Source of the DNA: Secundilactobacillus paracollinoides DSM 15502 = JCM 11969
GTDB lineage: Bacteria > Bacillota > Bacilli > Lactobacillales > Lactobacillaceae
NCBI RefSeq assembly: GCF_001311135.1
Contig: NZ_BBAG01000021.1
Location: 1-49,378 of the forward strand
DNA length: 49,378 nucleotides
Reading direction: 5' to 3'
The stretch's first letter is position 1. Every line of letters begins with the position of its first letter. The position numbers and the translations under genes were made by a program. This document shows, one piece after another, positions 1 to 8,269 of the stretch. A model generated the notes under the pieces. That model saw only the letters and a program-made list of their open reading frames with translations, was not told the DNA's origin and did no database searches.

Positions 1-108
1 GGTTAGAGGGCGGAGCGTTAGGGACTTTGACCGAAAGTCCGGGCTTGACTTTTGGGTCGAAGTCCCTAACGCTCCGCCCTCTGCCTTCTGGAACACGTTT
101 CGGCAATC
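1..108 (+). repeat. Nested-hairpin element copy A (5' end cut by window edge)
   Basis: Family 1 copy. Positions 5-27 pair perfectly (23 bp) with 60-82, and the hairpin continues inward to a CGGGCTT apical loop. The 3' tail (near 88-104) reads GGAACACGTTTCGGC and matches the tails of the other copies. It lies beyond the 3' end of ezrA, which is on the other strand. The outer GCAAGGC-type arm would lie left of position 1. The AT-rich stretch from 109 to 274 shows no gene. Confidence 0.75.
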
Positions 109-274
109 TAAATAAAAAGCGCCCAAACGATAAAGCAAAACTAGATAACCACGCAAGTACGAACACTATATTCCAAAAAAACACCCACCACTCGCCACAT
201 CGCCAAGAAATACCAATCCTCGCCCACAAAAAAAAGCACCCACCCCAACCGGGACAGGCACTCACATTCTTCAA

Positions 275-2011
275 CTATTCAGCGTCTTCCTCAGGTTCCG
301 GCTTCTTAGCTGTCCCCTTACGCTTATAGTAGTTATCTTCCAACCGTTTATAAGAGCCAGGTTCAACCTGATCCAAAACGGTCGCAATCGTTTCAAGACT
401 CTTTGCATAATCGAACTCTTGATCAAATAACCGTTGCGCTTCCTGACTCGCTTTTGCGACTTCATCATGTGTGAGCCGGTAACGGTTGGCGTATTGAAGC
501 AATTGTTCAGACAACTCGGCACTGTCAACGAGATCAGTCGTTTTTTCAGCCAGAATATCCAGATCCGATTCAATCATGATCAACTGTTTCGTAATTTCTT
601 CCATGTTAATTTGAACCTGATTGATATCGTCATTTAACTTCGCAATCTCATCACGTACCACATTATAGTAGTCTAAGTACGTTTTTGAGACCCCAGGCAA
701 ATTCAGATTTTCAACCTGGCGCCGTAAGCCATGCTGCCGCAGTTCAAACTGTTGCAACGTATCACGCGCCTGCTGTTCTTCTTTGACGAGTCCAGAAACC
801 GTCGTATTGATGGTCTGTTGCTGTTCTTCAATCTGTTGCAGATCGTGTTCAGCTTGGGTTTGACGGGCTAAGACTTGCGTGTAGACTGCTTCGTTAGACT
901 GAATGGCTTCGATATCAGCTTGATAAGCACTATCAATGTTTCGAATCTGCTCCTTGAACTCCCGCGCCGTTTCAACTTCTTGGTGATCCAGCGTGTAGTT
1001 CAAACTCAGTCGGTCGAGTTCACGGGTCAGCAACGTGTTTTGATTACGCGCATGGGAAATGAATTTTGCCAACGTATCAAGGTTTTCAGTCACCTTTTCT
1101 TTAGCGCCCATTTCCTTTTCCATGGTGTCATAGAAGTGGTCGATCTTATTCGTCAACGCGGTGTCGTTAGCCTGAACCTTATCCATATCCAACTGGGTCA
1201 GGGCTTCCTTACCAGCCTTGACCTCACCATTGAGGCCCTGGATCTGGTCATGCATGTCTGTTTCCGGATACTTAAATCCTTGGGCACTCAGCGTTGCCTC
1301 ACCCTGTTGCAGTTCGGTAATTTGTGCTGGGAATTCCGTTTCGAGGTTCTTATACAGTGGCGGGATTTGTTGGATCATTTCTTCAAGATGCTCAGTATCA
1401 GTCTGTAATTGTGCTAACAGCTCAGCAGCTTTTTCGTGATCCCCCTGACTCGTGAGTTCATGGAAGCGGTCGTTGTCGTCTTCCAAGGTACCAAGTTGCG
1501 TTTCCAGTCCATCGATACTTGGACCGTACATGAAGTTCTTTGCCAGCAAGGTCTTACGCAGATCCTGATATTTTTTCTCCAGTGCTTTGACAGCAGCCTT
1601 ATGATCTTCATCGACTTTTTTTAGGGCGTCGATCTGTTCGGTTAACTTCGCAATCGCATCCTGAGTGACCTTTAATGAAGACTGGGCCTTTTTTACATTG
1701 CTGTGCGTTGCCAGTAATCGATACTGTTTAGCAGCCCCAGTCGCTTGATCTAACTGGGCTTTCAACCGTGGCAACCGTGTCTCATTGAGTGCTGTATAAT
1801 CGCTAAGCAGCGCCTCAACTTGATCGAGCGTCTTGCCCGTCAAACTCATGGTCTTGACTTGAGCGACCGCCGCCTCCAAGCTGTCAATGTCCAGTCCCTG
1901 ACGTTCTTGATCAATCGTCTTGAGCTGACGCAACAGATATTGTTGATAAATTAAAATACCGCCATAAATGACGATTGCCAAGATTATAATTCCCACGAAA
2001 ACCTTAAACAT
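275..2011 (-). CDS. ezrA: Septation ring formation regulator EzrA
   Basis: 578 residues, the usual EzrA size (about 565-575). One N-terminal membrane anchor (about residues 3-23) is followed by a cytoplasmic body that is almost entirely heptad-rich coiled coil (spectrin-like repeats), and the tail is acidic (PEPEEDAE). EzrA is a membrane-bound FtsZ-interacting protein of low-GC Gram-positives that limits Z-ring assembly and links division to peptidoglycan synthesis. ATG start at 2011 behind a GGACGGGG purine run. The frame is intact. Divergent from the msrC-like gene at 2178. Confidence 0.93.
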   Translation of the reverse strand: MFKVFVGIIILAIVIYGGILIYQQYLLRQLKTIDQERQGLDIDSLEAAVAQVKTMSLTGKTLDQVEALLSDYTALNETRLPRLKAQLDQATGAAKQYRLLATHSNVKKAQSSLKVTQDAIAKLTEQIDALKKVDEDHKAAVKALEKKYQDLRKTLLAKNFMYGPSIDGLETQLGTLEDDNDRFHELTSQGDHEKAAELLAQLQTDTEHLEEMIQQIPPLYKNLETEFPAQITELQQGEATLSAQGFKYPETDMHDQIQGLNGEVKAGKEALTQLDMDKVQANDTALTNKIDHFYDTMEKEMGAKEKVTENLDTLAKFISHARNQNTLLTRELDRLSLNYTLDHQEVETAREFKEQIRNIDSAYQADIEAIQSNEAVYTQVLARQTQAEHDLQQIEEQQQTINTTVSGLVKEEQQARDTLQQFELRQHGLRRQVENLNLPGVSKTYLDYYNVVRDEIAKLNDDINQVQINMEEITKQLIMIESDLDILAEKTTDLVDSAELSEQLLQYANRYRLTHDEVAKASQEAQRLFDQEFDYAKSLETIATVLDQVEPGSYKRLEDNYYKRKGTAKKPEPEEDAE

Positions 2012-2131
2012 CCAATCCCCGTCCTTCGTTTACCATTTCATATGTATGGTGAACCATTTTTGGTTGCTTTTTATACATTTAGCCATTAAAATCAATTCTA
2101 GCTTAAATTATAGCATAGTTAGTGAAAAGGC

Positions 2132-2160
2132 TTCACCGTAAATTTGAAGATCTATATAAT
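2132..2160 (+). promoter_or_regulatory. Sigma-A-type promoter for the fRMsr gene
   Basis: TTCACC (2132-2137), a 17-bp spacer and a perfect TATAAT (2155-2160), 18 bp ahead of the ATG at 2178. The -35 box matches consensus at four of six positions. Confidence 0.55.
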
Positions 2161-2177
2161 AGTAAAGGGGCGATTTT

Positions 2178-2644
2178 ATGCAAGAAGCAACACCATCGTT
2201 AATGAACCAACAAATTGATGCGCTTTTGTATAATGAACACAACTTAATTAGTAACCTGTCTAATGCATCCGCTTTGCTCAACCAATCCCTTGAGGATATC
2301 AACTGGGCTGGCTTTTACCTCTATCAGGAGGATACGGATGAATTAATGCTTGGTCCTTCCAGGGAAACGTTGCCTGTGTGCATATTCAGGTCGGTAACGG
2401 CGTCTGCGGCACAGCGTTTAAAGAAGAAAAAACGCTGGTTGTCGAAAACGTCCACGAGTTTCCTGGCCACATTGCCTGCGACTCCGCAAGTAACTCTGAA
2501 ATCGTGGTGCCGCTGATCAAGGATGGCAAGAAGCTTGGTGTCATGGATATTGACTCCCCTAAGCTGGCCCGCTTTAATGATGACGATAAGGCTGAACTCG
2601 AACAGTTCGCGGACATTTTGCTGTCGCACATTGACATTGCCTAG
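2178..2644 (+). CDS. msrC: Free methionine-R-sulfoxide reductase, GAF family (frameshifted as read)
   Basis: Single GAF-domain protein of about 155 residues of the fRMsr (MsrC/YtsP) family, which reduces free methionine-(R)-sulfoxide with thioredoxin. The N-terminal part (INWAGFYLYQ) ends in one frame, and the rest (GNGVCGTAF, HIACDSASNSEIVVPL) continues in the next. The three family cysteines (in ACVHI, GVCGTA and HIACD) are all present once the frames are joined. One base is missing near 2358, probably from a CCC run. ATG start at 2178 with a GGGG purine run. The rpsD promoter lies inside its 3' end. Confidence 0.85.
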
Positions 2645-2660
2645 TGTTTCGCGGTACACT
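2631..2660 (+). promoter_or_regulatory. Promoter of rpsD
   Basis: Perfect TTGACA (2631-2636), an 18-bp spacer and TACACT (2655-2660). Transcription would start near 2667, exactly where the rpsD leader helix begins. It overlaps the end of the preceding coding region. Confidence 0.6.
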
Positions 2661-2666
2661 ACTCCT

Positions 2667-2839
2667 TGTGTAAAATAATGCGGCGGTAAGCGGTAAGCTC
2701 GTCAACAGGTCACTGCCCACTTGGTGGTTCAGTTAGTAACCTGCGGCTGCACAGGGCGAACTCTGCAAAGCGATCTGCACGAATACTGTGCTTACGAAGA
2801 ATTATTTTACTCCAACTAAAATTATTGGAGGATTCATTT
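2667..2839 (+). ncRNA. Structured 5' leader of rpsD (ribosomal S4 leader type)
   Basis: The 170-nt untranslated leader begins and ends with complementary sequences: GTAAAATAAT (2670-2679) pairs with ATTATTTTAC (2801-2810). Between them are several GC-rich local stems. In Bacillus and relatives S4 represses its own translation by binding such a leader, so position and closing helix support an S4 autoregulatory leader here. I cannot confirm the pseudoknot by eye. The rpsD Shine-Dalgarno follows directly. Confidence 0.65.
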
Positions 2840-3448
2840 ATGTCACGTTATACAGGCCCAAGCTGGCGCATTTCACGTCGTCTTGGTATCTCCCTTTCAG
2901 GGACTGGTAAAGAATTAGCTCGTCGTCCTTACGCTCCTGGCGATCACGGTCAAGGCCGTCGTCAAAAGTTGTCAGAATATGGGACCCAACTTCGCGAAAA
3001 GCAAAAGTTACGGTTCACTTACGGCTTAACTGAACGTCAATTTAAAAACTTGTTCGTTCGTGCCGGTAAGATTCGTGAAGGCAAGCATGGTGTTAACTTC
3101 ATGATCTTGCTCGAACGTCGTTTGGACAACGTTGTTTACCGGTTAGGTTTGGCAACTACTCGTCGCCAAGCACGTCAATTGGTTAACCACGGTCACATCA
3201 CTGTTGATGGCAAGCGTGTGGACATTCCTTCATACGAAGTTAAGCCAGGCCAAGTGATCAGTGTTCGTGAAAAGTCCAAGGATATGCAAATCATCAAGGA
3301 CGCTGTTGAAGCAGTCGTTGGTCGTCCTCAATACGTTGAATTCGACGCCGACAAGCTTGAAGGCTCATTGTCACGGTTACCACAACGTGAAGAACTTGAT
3401 GCTGATATCGACGAATTACTTATCGTTGAATACTACAACAAGCTATAG
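2840..3448 (+). CDS. rpsD: 30S ribosomal protein S4
   Basis: 202 residues. Begins [10 protein letters not shown]; the S4 N-terminal domain is followed by the S4 RNA-binding domain (about 90-155: [20 protein letters not shown]). Primary 16S rRNA-binding protein that nucleates assembly of the 30S body. No zinc-ligand cysteines, so it is the C-minus form. The ATG at 2840 is chosen over an upstream start at 2825 because TTGGAGG (2825-2831) is its ribosome binding site. Monocistronic with its own promoter, leader and terminator. Intact. Confidence 0.97.
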   Translation: MSRYTGPSWRISRRLGISLSGTGKELARRPYAPGDHGQGRRQKLSEYGTQLREKQKLRFTYGLTERQFKNLFVRAGKIREGKHGVNFMILLERRLDNVVYRLGLATTRRQARQLVNHGHITVDGKRVDIPSYEVKPGQVISVREKSKDMQIIKDAVEAVVGRPQYVEFDADKLEGSLSRLPQREELDADIDELLIVEYYNKL

Positions 3449-3464
3449 TCTTTTGCGTCAACTC

Positions 3465-3500
3465 AAAAAGCAACTTGCCATTTGGCAAGTTGCTTTTTTT
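3465..3500 (+). terminator. Rho-independent terminator of rpsD
   Basis: GCAACTTGCC, loop ATTT, GGCAAGTTGC, then a run of seven T. It begins 17 bp after the rpsD stop. Confidence 0.92.
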
Positions 3501-3563
3501 GCTCAAACTTCCTGGTGCATTGGCGTGAGAGCCGCTGCCAGTAACTTAAGGTTGGTGACCATT

Positions 3564-3728
3564 TTAAAAGGTCGGAATCCCCACAACTATCAGGAACAAG
3601 GCTGCGATGACCACAAGCGTTAACCCCACCATACCAAAAATAATCACGGTGCGATTGCCTTGAAAGGCGCCAAGACTAATCGCAATCAACATGATGATGA
3701 GCAGAACACCAAGTATCATTGTCATCAT
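3564..3728 (-). CDS. Small two-helix membrane protein, hypothetical
   Basis: 54-residue frame starting MMTMILGVLLIIMLIAISLG and ending IVVGIPTF. Two hydrophobic helices (about 3-20 and 29-51) are separated by a short polar turn (FQGNRT). The GGGGG purine run just ahead of the ATG serves as ribosome binding site. It starts 12 bp after the DUF1054 stop, so the two are probably cotranscribed. I do not recognise the family. Confidence 0.6.
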   Translation of the reverse strand: MMTMILGVLLIIMLIAISLGAFQGNRTVIIFGMVGLTLVVIAALFLIVVGIPTF

Positions 3729-3740
3729 GATTCCCCCACC

Positions 3741-4343
3741 CTATTTGTCAGCGACCAGCGCCGAATAGAATGGTGCTAGTTCATGCGTCGTGTCGACGAG
3801 GATCTGTTTAAGATCATTGGGATGATTAAACACATCATCATCCTGAAGCCACTGCCGACCGACCATAAAGTCTGCTTGTTTGACCGTTTCATAGCGGGTC
3901 AATTGTTGTTTGAGGCCATTCATCGTGACTGGACCGCTCTTTTTAGCCATATGATCTGGGCTGATTTCAAACCGACTCGGTAATTTGACCAGCTCAGGTA
4001 ATAACCTTTGCCAGCGATTGATCATTAAATCGCGGTCAGTTGCCTCCGCCAGACTCGCAAGCCACAAGAATAACCGGTCATCCCAAAACCCAAGCATCAG
4101 GTGCGGTGTCATTTTATAACCCCGTGGATTTTGGTTAAATGCGATCCAGGTATTCATCGGCGGATTTTTGAACCGGCGCAAGTGCTTGGCAATGTGATCT
4201 GAGACTGGTTGGTCTTGACCTAAAGCAGCCTTGATTGTCGGTGCAATCGCCTCAAATTTTGGATCGATCACACCGCGGACACCAGCCATCCGGCCAGCTA
4301 ATGTTTGGTCCTTAAATACGTCAAAATCTTCTTGATTAAACAT
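3741..4343 (-). CDS. DUF1054 family protein (YktB-like)
   Basis: 200 residues, close to the family size. Begins MFNQEDFDVFKDQTLAGRM, the typical DUF1054 opening, with the characteristic middle part (NPRGYKMTPHLMLGFWDDRLFLWL). Soluble protein of unknown function found across Bacilli. The ATG at 4343 is preferred to the GTG at 4352, because AGGGG is correctly spaced only for the ATG. Followed by the small membrane gene. Intact. Confidence 0.85.
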   Translation of the reverse strand: MFNQEDFDVFKDQTLAGRMAGVRGVIDPKFEAIAPTIKAALGQDQPVSDHIAKHLRRFKNPPMNTWIAFNQNPRGYKMTPHLMLGFWDDRLFLWLASLAEATDRDLMINRWQRLLPELVKLPSRFEISPDHMAKKSGPVTMNGLKQQLTRYETVKQADFMVGRQWLQDDDVFNHPNDLKQILVDTTHELAPFYSALVADK

Positions 4344-4426
4344 TGCAGTCACCCCTGTCGTTAACTTCGATTAAGCCTGAAACCTATGTTATACTAGATG
4401 GACTAAGAAAGAAAGGTTGACGAAAT

Positions 4427-4891
4427 ATGCCAGAAAAAGATCAAATGAGTGCCCACCTTGACAATGCCATGTATGGGACGCCAATGTTGCACCCGGATGA
4501 ACAACGTCAATATTTAGGCACTTTTCGTGAACGGGTCTCCCTGCTTGTCACCGTGCAGGAGATTCGTGACAAACAGTTCCAGGATGCGCTCACGCAAGAA
4601 ATCAGCGCCCATCCGGACTACCAAGTCATCTTCAACGGCCATCTCGAAGCTGCCGAATTGGCACCGTACATGGGTATTGCCAGCAAGGCTGGGACAAAGT
4701 TCACCATCGTTTCAGATGATTTTTATCCACACCAGCCAGACAGCGCTGGGTTCGTGGTCGTTGCTAAAAATGCCATCAATGTGTATCCCATTGAAGCAAC
4801 CAAAAAATATCCTGACAAACCGGCATCCAATGCCAAACCGCAACAATCAAATTCCGTGCTTGATAAACTCAAACACCGTTTTGGCTTATAG
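4427..4891 (+). CDS. YueI family protein (DUF1694)
   Basis: 154 residues. YueI-type sequence: an N-terminal YGTP element, then ERVSLLVTVQEIRDKQFQDA, NGHLEAAELAPYMGIASKAG and TIVSDD. Soluble protein of unknown role, common in lactobacilli. ATG at 4427 follows GAAAGG with good spacing; a TATACT -10-like box lies at 4390. Its terminator separates it from rarA. Confidence 0.85.
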   Translation: MPEKDQMSAHLDNAMYGTPMLHPDEQRQYLGTFRERVSLLVTVQEIRDKQFQDALTQEISAHPDYQVIFNGHLEAAELAPYMGIASKAGTKFTIVSDDFYPHQPDSAGFVVVAKNAINVYPIEATKKYPDKPASNAKPQQSNSVLDKLKHRFGL

Positions 4892-4933
4892 AAACGCCAA
4901 CGTCGCCGACTTCGGTCAGGCGACGTTTCTATT
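4892..4933 (+). terminator. Terminator after the YueI-like gene
   Basis: AACGTCGCC (4899-4907) pairs with GGCGACGTT (4919-4927), followed by a short T-rich tail. It begins at the stop codon. Confidence 0.75.
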
Positions 4934-4974
4934 GCCAGCACTTATTAGACCCTCAATTGAAAGGAGTGACAACC

Positions 4975-6242
4975 TTGCCACAACCGCTTGCCTACCGCAT
5001 GCGCCCACAACGGATCGAAGATGTGATCGGCCAACAACACCTCGTTGGCCCAGGAAAAATCATCAGTCGCATGGTGCAGGCTAAAATGCTCTCCTCCATG
5101 ATCCTCTACGGGCCGCCGGGAACTGGAAAAACAAGTATCGCGAGTGCCATTGCGGGCTCAACGAAATACGCTTTTCGTAAACTGAACGCAGCGACGGATT
5201 CAAAAAAAGATCTTCAAATCGTGGCCGAAGAAGCAAGATGAGCGGGACCGTTATCCTGTTGCTTGACGAAATTCACCGGCTGGATAAAACTAAACAAGAC
5301 TTTCTGCTGCCACACCTAGAAAGCGGTCGAATCGTTCTTATCGGGGCGACAACGGAAAATCCTTACATCAACATTAATCCTGCCATTCGCAGTCGGACAC
5401 AGATCTTTGAAGTGCATCCGTTAACGCCCGATGACATTCGGACAGCCATCGACTGGGCACTGAGTGATAGCGAAAACGGCTTGGTGATCAAAATGTTCAG
5501 TTAGATGATGATGCCGAATCATTTTTAACGACGGCAACGAATGGTGACTTGCGAAGTGCCCTCAACGGCCTAGAATTAGCCGCTAGGTCCACTCCTGCCG
5601 ACGACGATGTCATTCACCTCACCCTGCCGATCATTGAAGAATGTGTCCAAAAAAGGCCTTTAGCCATGATAAGGATGGTGACGCTCATTACGACGTCATT
5701 TCCGCGTTTCAAAAATCAATTCGCGGCAGTGATACTGACGCCGCACTCCATTACTTGGCCCGATTAGTCACTGCTGGCGACATGCAGTCGATCGTGCGGC
5801 GGCTCATGGTCATTGCCTATGAAGATGTTGGCCTCGCCAATCCGCCAGCTTGCGCTCGGGTGGTGAATGCTGTTTACGCCGCAGAACACATGGGGTTTCC
5901 AGAAGGCCGCATTCCCCTCGCTGATGCCGTGATTGAATTGTGCCTCTCGTCTAAATCGAATTCTGGCATGGCAGCCATTGATGCTGCATGAGTGACGTTG
6001 CCAAGGGCCGTGGCGGTGACATTCCAGCTCATCTGAAAGATGCCCACTACGCCGGCGCTGCGAAGCTCGGCCACGGCGTTGACTACAAGTACCCGCATAA
6101 CTTCGACAATGACTGGGTCAAACAGCAGTACCTCCCCGACCCGATCAAAAATGTGCAGTATTACGAACCGAAACAAAATGGCAAGTTTGAAACCGCACTG
6201 GGCGAGCAATATACGCGTCTGCGAAAAGCCCAGGGCCATTAG
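4975..6242 (+). CDS. rarA: Replication-associated recombination protein RarA/MgsA (four frame breaks as read)
   Basis: AAA+ clamp-loader-like ATPase of about 420 residues acting at stalled replication forks. Visible motifs are Walker A GPPGTGKTS, Walker B LLLDEIHR, sensor GATTENP and a C-terminal part with YEDVGLANP. The frame breaks four times, near 5236, 5486, 5652 and 5985. Each is explained by one missing base (several beside GG or A6 runs), and every next frame continues the same protein. TTG start at 4975 follows AAGGAG. Followed by 6S RNA, an arrangement also known in Bacillus (yrvN-bsrA). Confidence 0.88.
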
Positions 6243-6249
6243 TCACAAA

Positions 6250-6280
6250 AGTTGTCAAAACAACGTTTCTGTGCTACGAT
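6250..6280 (+). promoter_or_regulatory. Promoter of the 6S RNA gene
   Basis: TTGTCA, a 17-bp spacer and TACGAT, directly after the rarA stop. Predicted start is near 6286, where the folded RNA begins. Confidence 0.6.
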
Positions 6281-6285
6281 ACATG

Positions 6286-6535
6286 TGAGTTCTAGGGTGT
6301 TCGCCTTGCCCATCATACGTGTTTGCCGAACAACTAGTTTTACATTGGGACATGGGTAGATGTTCATAGCGATGACAGGCCTTATCACTTGGTAGTCAGA
6401 GTCATGGCCTGCCCGTCCCACCTGCTTACAAGCGGGCCAAAACCTATCGGGCAATTAACGGCACTATTAGATCTTTCAAAGTGGCAACACTTTGAGGACT
6501 GGCTTGCACCTTGTAAGCCAGCCTTTTTCTTTTTA
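6286..6535 (+). ncRNA. ssrS: 6S RNA (Lactobacillaceae type), with terminator
   Basis: No coding frame is credible here. The transcript would fold as a long irregular rod: TGGGACATGGGTA (near 6343) faces TGCCCGTCCCA (near 6411), and the ends are roughly complementary around GTTCTAGGGTG and CACTATTAGATC. It has its own promoter and ends with a strong terminator hairpin (CTGGCTTGCA / TGTAAGCCAG, loop CCT, then T-rich) at about 6498-6535. Position after rarA and near a usp gene fits 6S RNA, possibly the lacto-usp motif, from memory. 6S RNA sequesters sigma-A RNA polymerase in stationary phase. Confidence 0.68.
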
Positions 6536-6559
6536 AAGAAAATTTGGAGGTTTTTTATT

Positions 6560-6850
6560 TTGGCCATCACCATTCTCATGATTCTCTACACCCTGCTGAC
6601 CTTTTTTATTGGGGGCTTCTTTCTTGCCCATCAGCACAAACCCTTTTTGATCTTTCATCCTGAAGCGAACAAACCACTATCTGGCGTCATCAAGTTCGGT
6701 GGCTACTCACTCGTCATTCTTGGCGTTGTTGCCGCTGCAGCAACAATCAGTCAAAATACAGTCTTTATCTGTATTGCGCTATTTATTGGGGTAGCTGATA
6801 TTGTTGGCGTTCAGTTGATGTTGGTCAGTTTCTTTCCGAAAGCTAAATGA
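6560..6850 (+). CDS. Small three-helix membrane protein, hypothetical
   Basis: 96 residues from TTG at 6560, behind an excellent TTTGGAGG site; an ATG at 6578 is the alternative. Three hydrophobic helices (about 2-22, 48-68 and 74-92) with a short charged loop after the first. Family not recognised. It lies just after the 6S RNA terminator and is followed by a hairpin terminator. Confidence 0.65.
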   Translation: MAITILMILYTLLTFFIGGFFLAHQHKPFLIFHPEANKPLSGVIKFGGYSLVILGVVAAAATISQNTVFICIALFIGVADIVGVQLMLVSFFPKAK

Positions 6851-6866
6851 TTTTTGAATACTCATT

Positions 6867-6899
6867 AGCGTCTGGGGCGGTTGGCCTTGGACGCTTTTT
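6867..6899 (+). terminator. Terminator after the membrane protein gene
   Basis: AGCGTC (6867-6872) pairs with GACGCT (6890-6895), followed by TTTTT. The loop is long and GC-rich. Confidence 0.6.
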
Positions 6900-7010
6900 G
6901 GGTTTGTGAGATTTTTGGAAATGGTATTTTTTTGTTAGGGTGCTTTTTCTGTTTTTGTTGTTCTGTTTGTTTTCAGAAAACCCTCTTCGCTATCTCGCTC
7001 TCCTGTCCTC

Positions 7011-7078
7011 GAGTCGAAACGAGCTCCGCAAGGCTGAGGGCTCCTGCAGAAGCCCTCAAACCGCCTTGCTCCGCTCTA
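7011..7078 (-). repeat. Nested-hairpin element copy B (short form)
   Basis: Family 1 copy on the minus strand. GCAAGGC pairs with GCCTTGC, and inside this TGAGGGCT pairs with AGCCCTCA. The long central stem is missing, so the element ends in a short TCTGCAGG loop region. The conserved tail (GCGGAGCTCGTTTCGAC on the minus strand) is present. It fills the gap between the membrane gene and usp. Confidence 0.7.
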
Positions 7079-7158
7079 TTTGAAAACGCCACCACATTTT
7101 TCTTTTTATTTTCCGCAAAATAATGTAAGATAGAGTTAACAAGTGAGAGAGGTGAGTC

Positions 7159-7637
7159 ATGATGCTACAACAATACAATCATATCTTAGTACCAGTTGAT
7201 GGTTCTTACGAGGCCGAATTAGCCTTTAAGAAAGCCGTTGCCGTTGCCAAACGAAATGATGCGGACCTTCATTTGGTTCACGTTGTGGATACGCGGGCGT
7301 TTCAAAATATTTCTAGTTTTGATACAACATGGTGGAAGAGGTTACCGATACCGCCAAGAAGACTCTGGACAAATACATCCAAGAAGCCAAGGATGCCGGA
7401 ATTTCTGACGTGGATTACTCAATTGAGTACGGTGCGCCAAAGACCATCATTTCCCGTGAGATTCCAAAGAAGTTAGACATCGACCTGATTATGATCGGTG
7501 CGACTGGGTTAAACGCTGTTGAGCGGCTCCTCATCGGGTCAGTTACTGAATACGTGACCCGGACAGCCGTTTGTGACGTTCTCGTTGTGAGAACTGACCA
7601 AGAAAACAAACCGGCGCAAAAAAAAACTGGTGAATAA
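7159..7637 (+). CDS. Universal stress protein UspA family (frameshifted as read)
   Basis: About 159 residues when joined. N-terminal part YNHILVPVDGSYEAELAFKKA; C-terminal part with the ATP-binding motif GATGLNAVERLLIGSV (the G-2x-G-9x-G-S/T pattern) and a final VLVVR strand. This is the ATP-binding Usp class used in stress survival. One base is missing near 7327 (the frame passes from SFDTT to MVEEV). ATG at 7159 follows GAGAGGTGAG. A bidirectional terminator is shared with tag. Confidence 0.88.
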
Positions 7638-7644
7638 GTCACTT

Positions 7645-7684
7645 TAAAAGCGTGGTAGAAGGATAACCCCTTCTACCACGCTTT
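7645..7684. terminator. Bidirectional terminator between usp and tag
   Basis: AAAAGCGTGGTAGAAGG (7645-7661) pairs with its complement ending at 7684. A run on one side and T run on the other serve both converging genes. Confidence 0.9.
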
Positions 7685-7688
7685 TAAT

Positions 7689-8234
7689 TTACAGTAATTC
7701 TAATCGCCGATAACAGTCCGTTTCATGATCATTGATCACACCGGATGCCTGCAAAAACGCATAGCAGGATTTGAGACCAACTCGTTTGAATCCAAGGTGG
7801 CTCAGCGTATGAACTAAATCCGCATTAAACCGCGCGCAAACATCTGTCTCGTGTGTCCGTTGCAATAAAACGGCATTCGTCCACACGGCTTCGGTCAGTG
7901 ACCAGTCCAGATCATGCAGTGCGACTAGCACCTTGGCATTTGCGACAACTGCTGAGATCTTCTGCCGGTTACGAATAATGGTCTCATCGACGCATAACAC
8001 ATCGATCTGCTCATCACGCAACGCCGCGATTGCCTCAGGCTCAAAATCCATAAAGGCTTCCCGCAATGCTGATCGGTATTTTAAAACCAATTGCCAATTG
8101 AGACCCGCTTGAAAAATTTCAAGTGATAGGTTCTCAAATAGTTGCCGTTCGTCTCGTGTGGGCACGCCCCACTCTAAATCATGATACAGCAGTAACTGCG
8201 TACTTTTTGCTGCCCATGAACAACGCTCTGTCAT
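7689..8234 (-). CDS. tag: DNA-3-methyladenine glycosylase I
   Basis: 181 residues from the ATG at 8234, chosen because AAAGGAG sits nine bases upstream and the protein then starts MTERCSW as in the family. Base-excision repair enzyme that removes N3-methyladenine. Family features seen: a zinc site formed by the early Cys, the His of YHDLEWG, and a C-terminal His and Cys in NDHETDCYR; also the FQAGLNW and NRQKI blocks. Intact. Confidence 0.93.
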   Translation of the reverse strand: MTERCSWAAKSTQLLLYHDLEWGVPTRDERQLFENLSLEIFQAGLNWQLVLKYRSALREAFMDFEPEAIAALRDEQIDVLCVDETIIRNRQKISAVVANAKVLVALHDLDWSLTEAVWTNAVLLQRTHETDVCARFNADLVHTLSHLGFKRVGLKSCYAFLQASGVINDHETDCYRRLELL

Positions 8235-8269
8235 GTAAATCATCTCCTTTACGTATACCTACGTAAAGA

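Noticed and set aside
109..274. Possible extension of copy A, sharing CGCCAAGAA with the sequence after copy C (about 10710)
   Set aside because: The shared stretch is short and the flanks between do not align; probably chance or an old duplication.
875..1408. 177-codon plus-strand frame opposite ezrA
   Set aside because: It is the antisense shadow of a coiled-coil gene; no ribosome binding site and no family resemblance.
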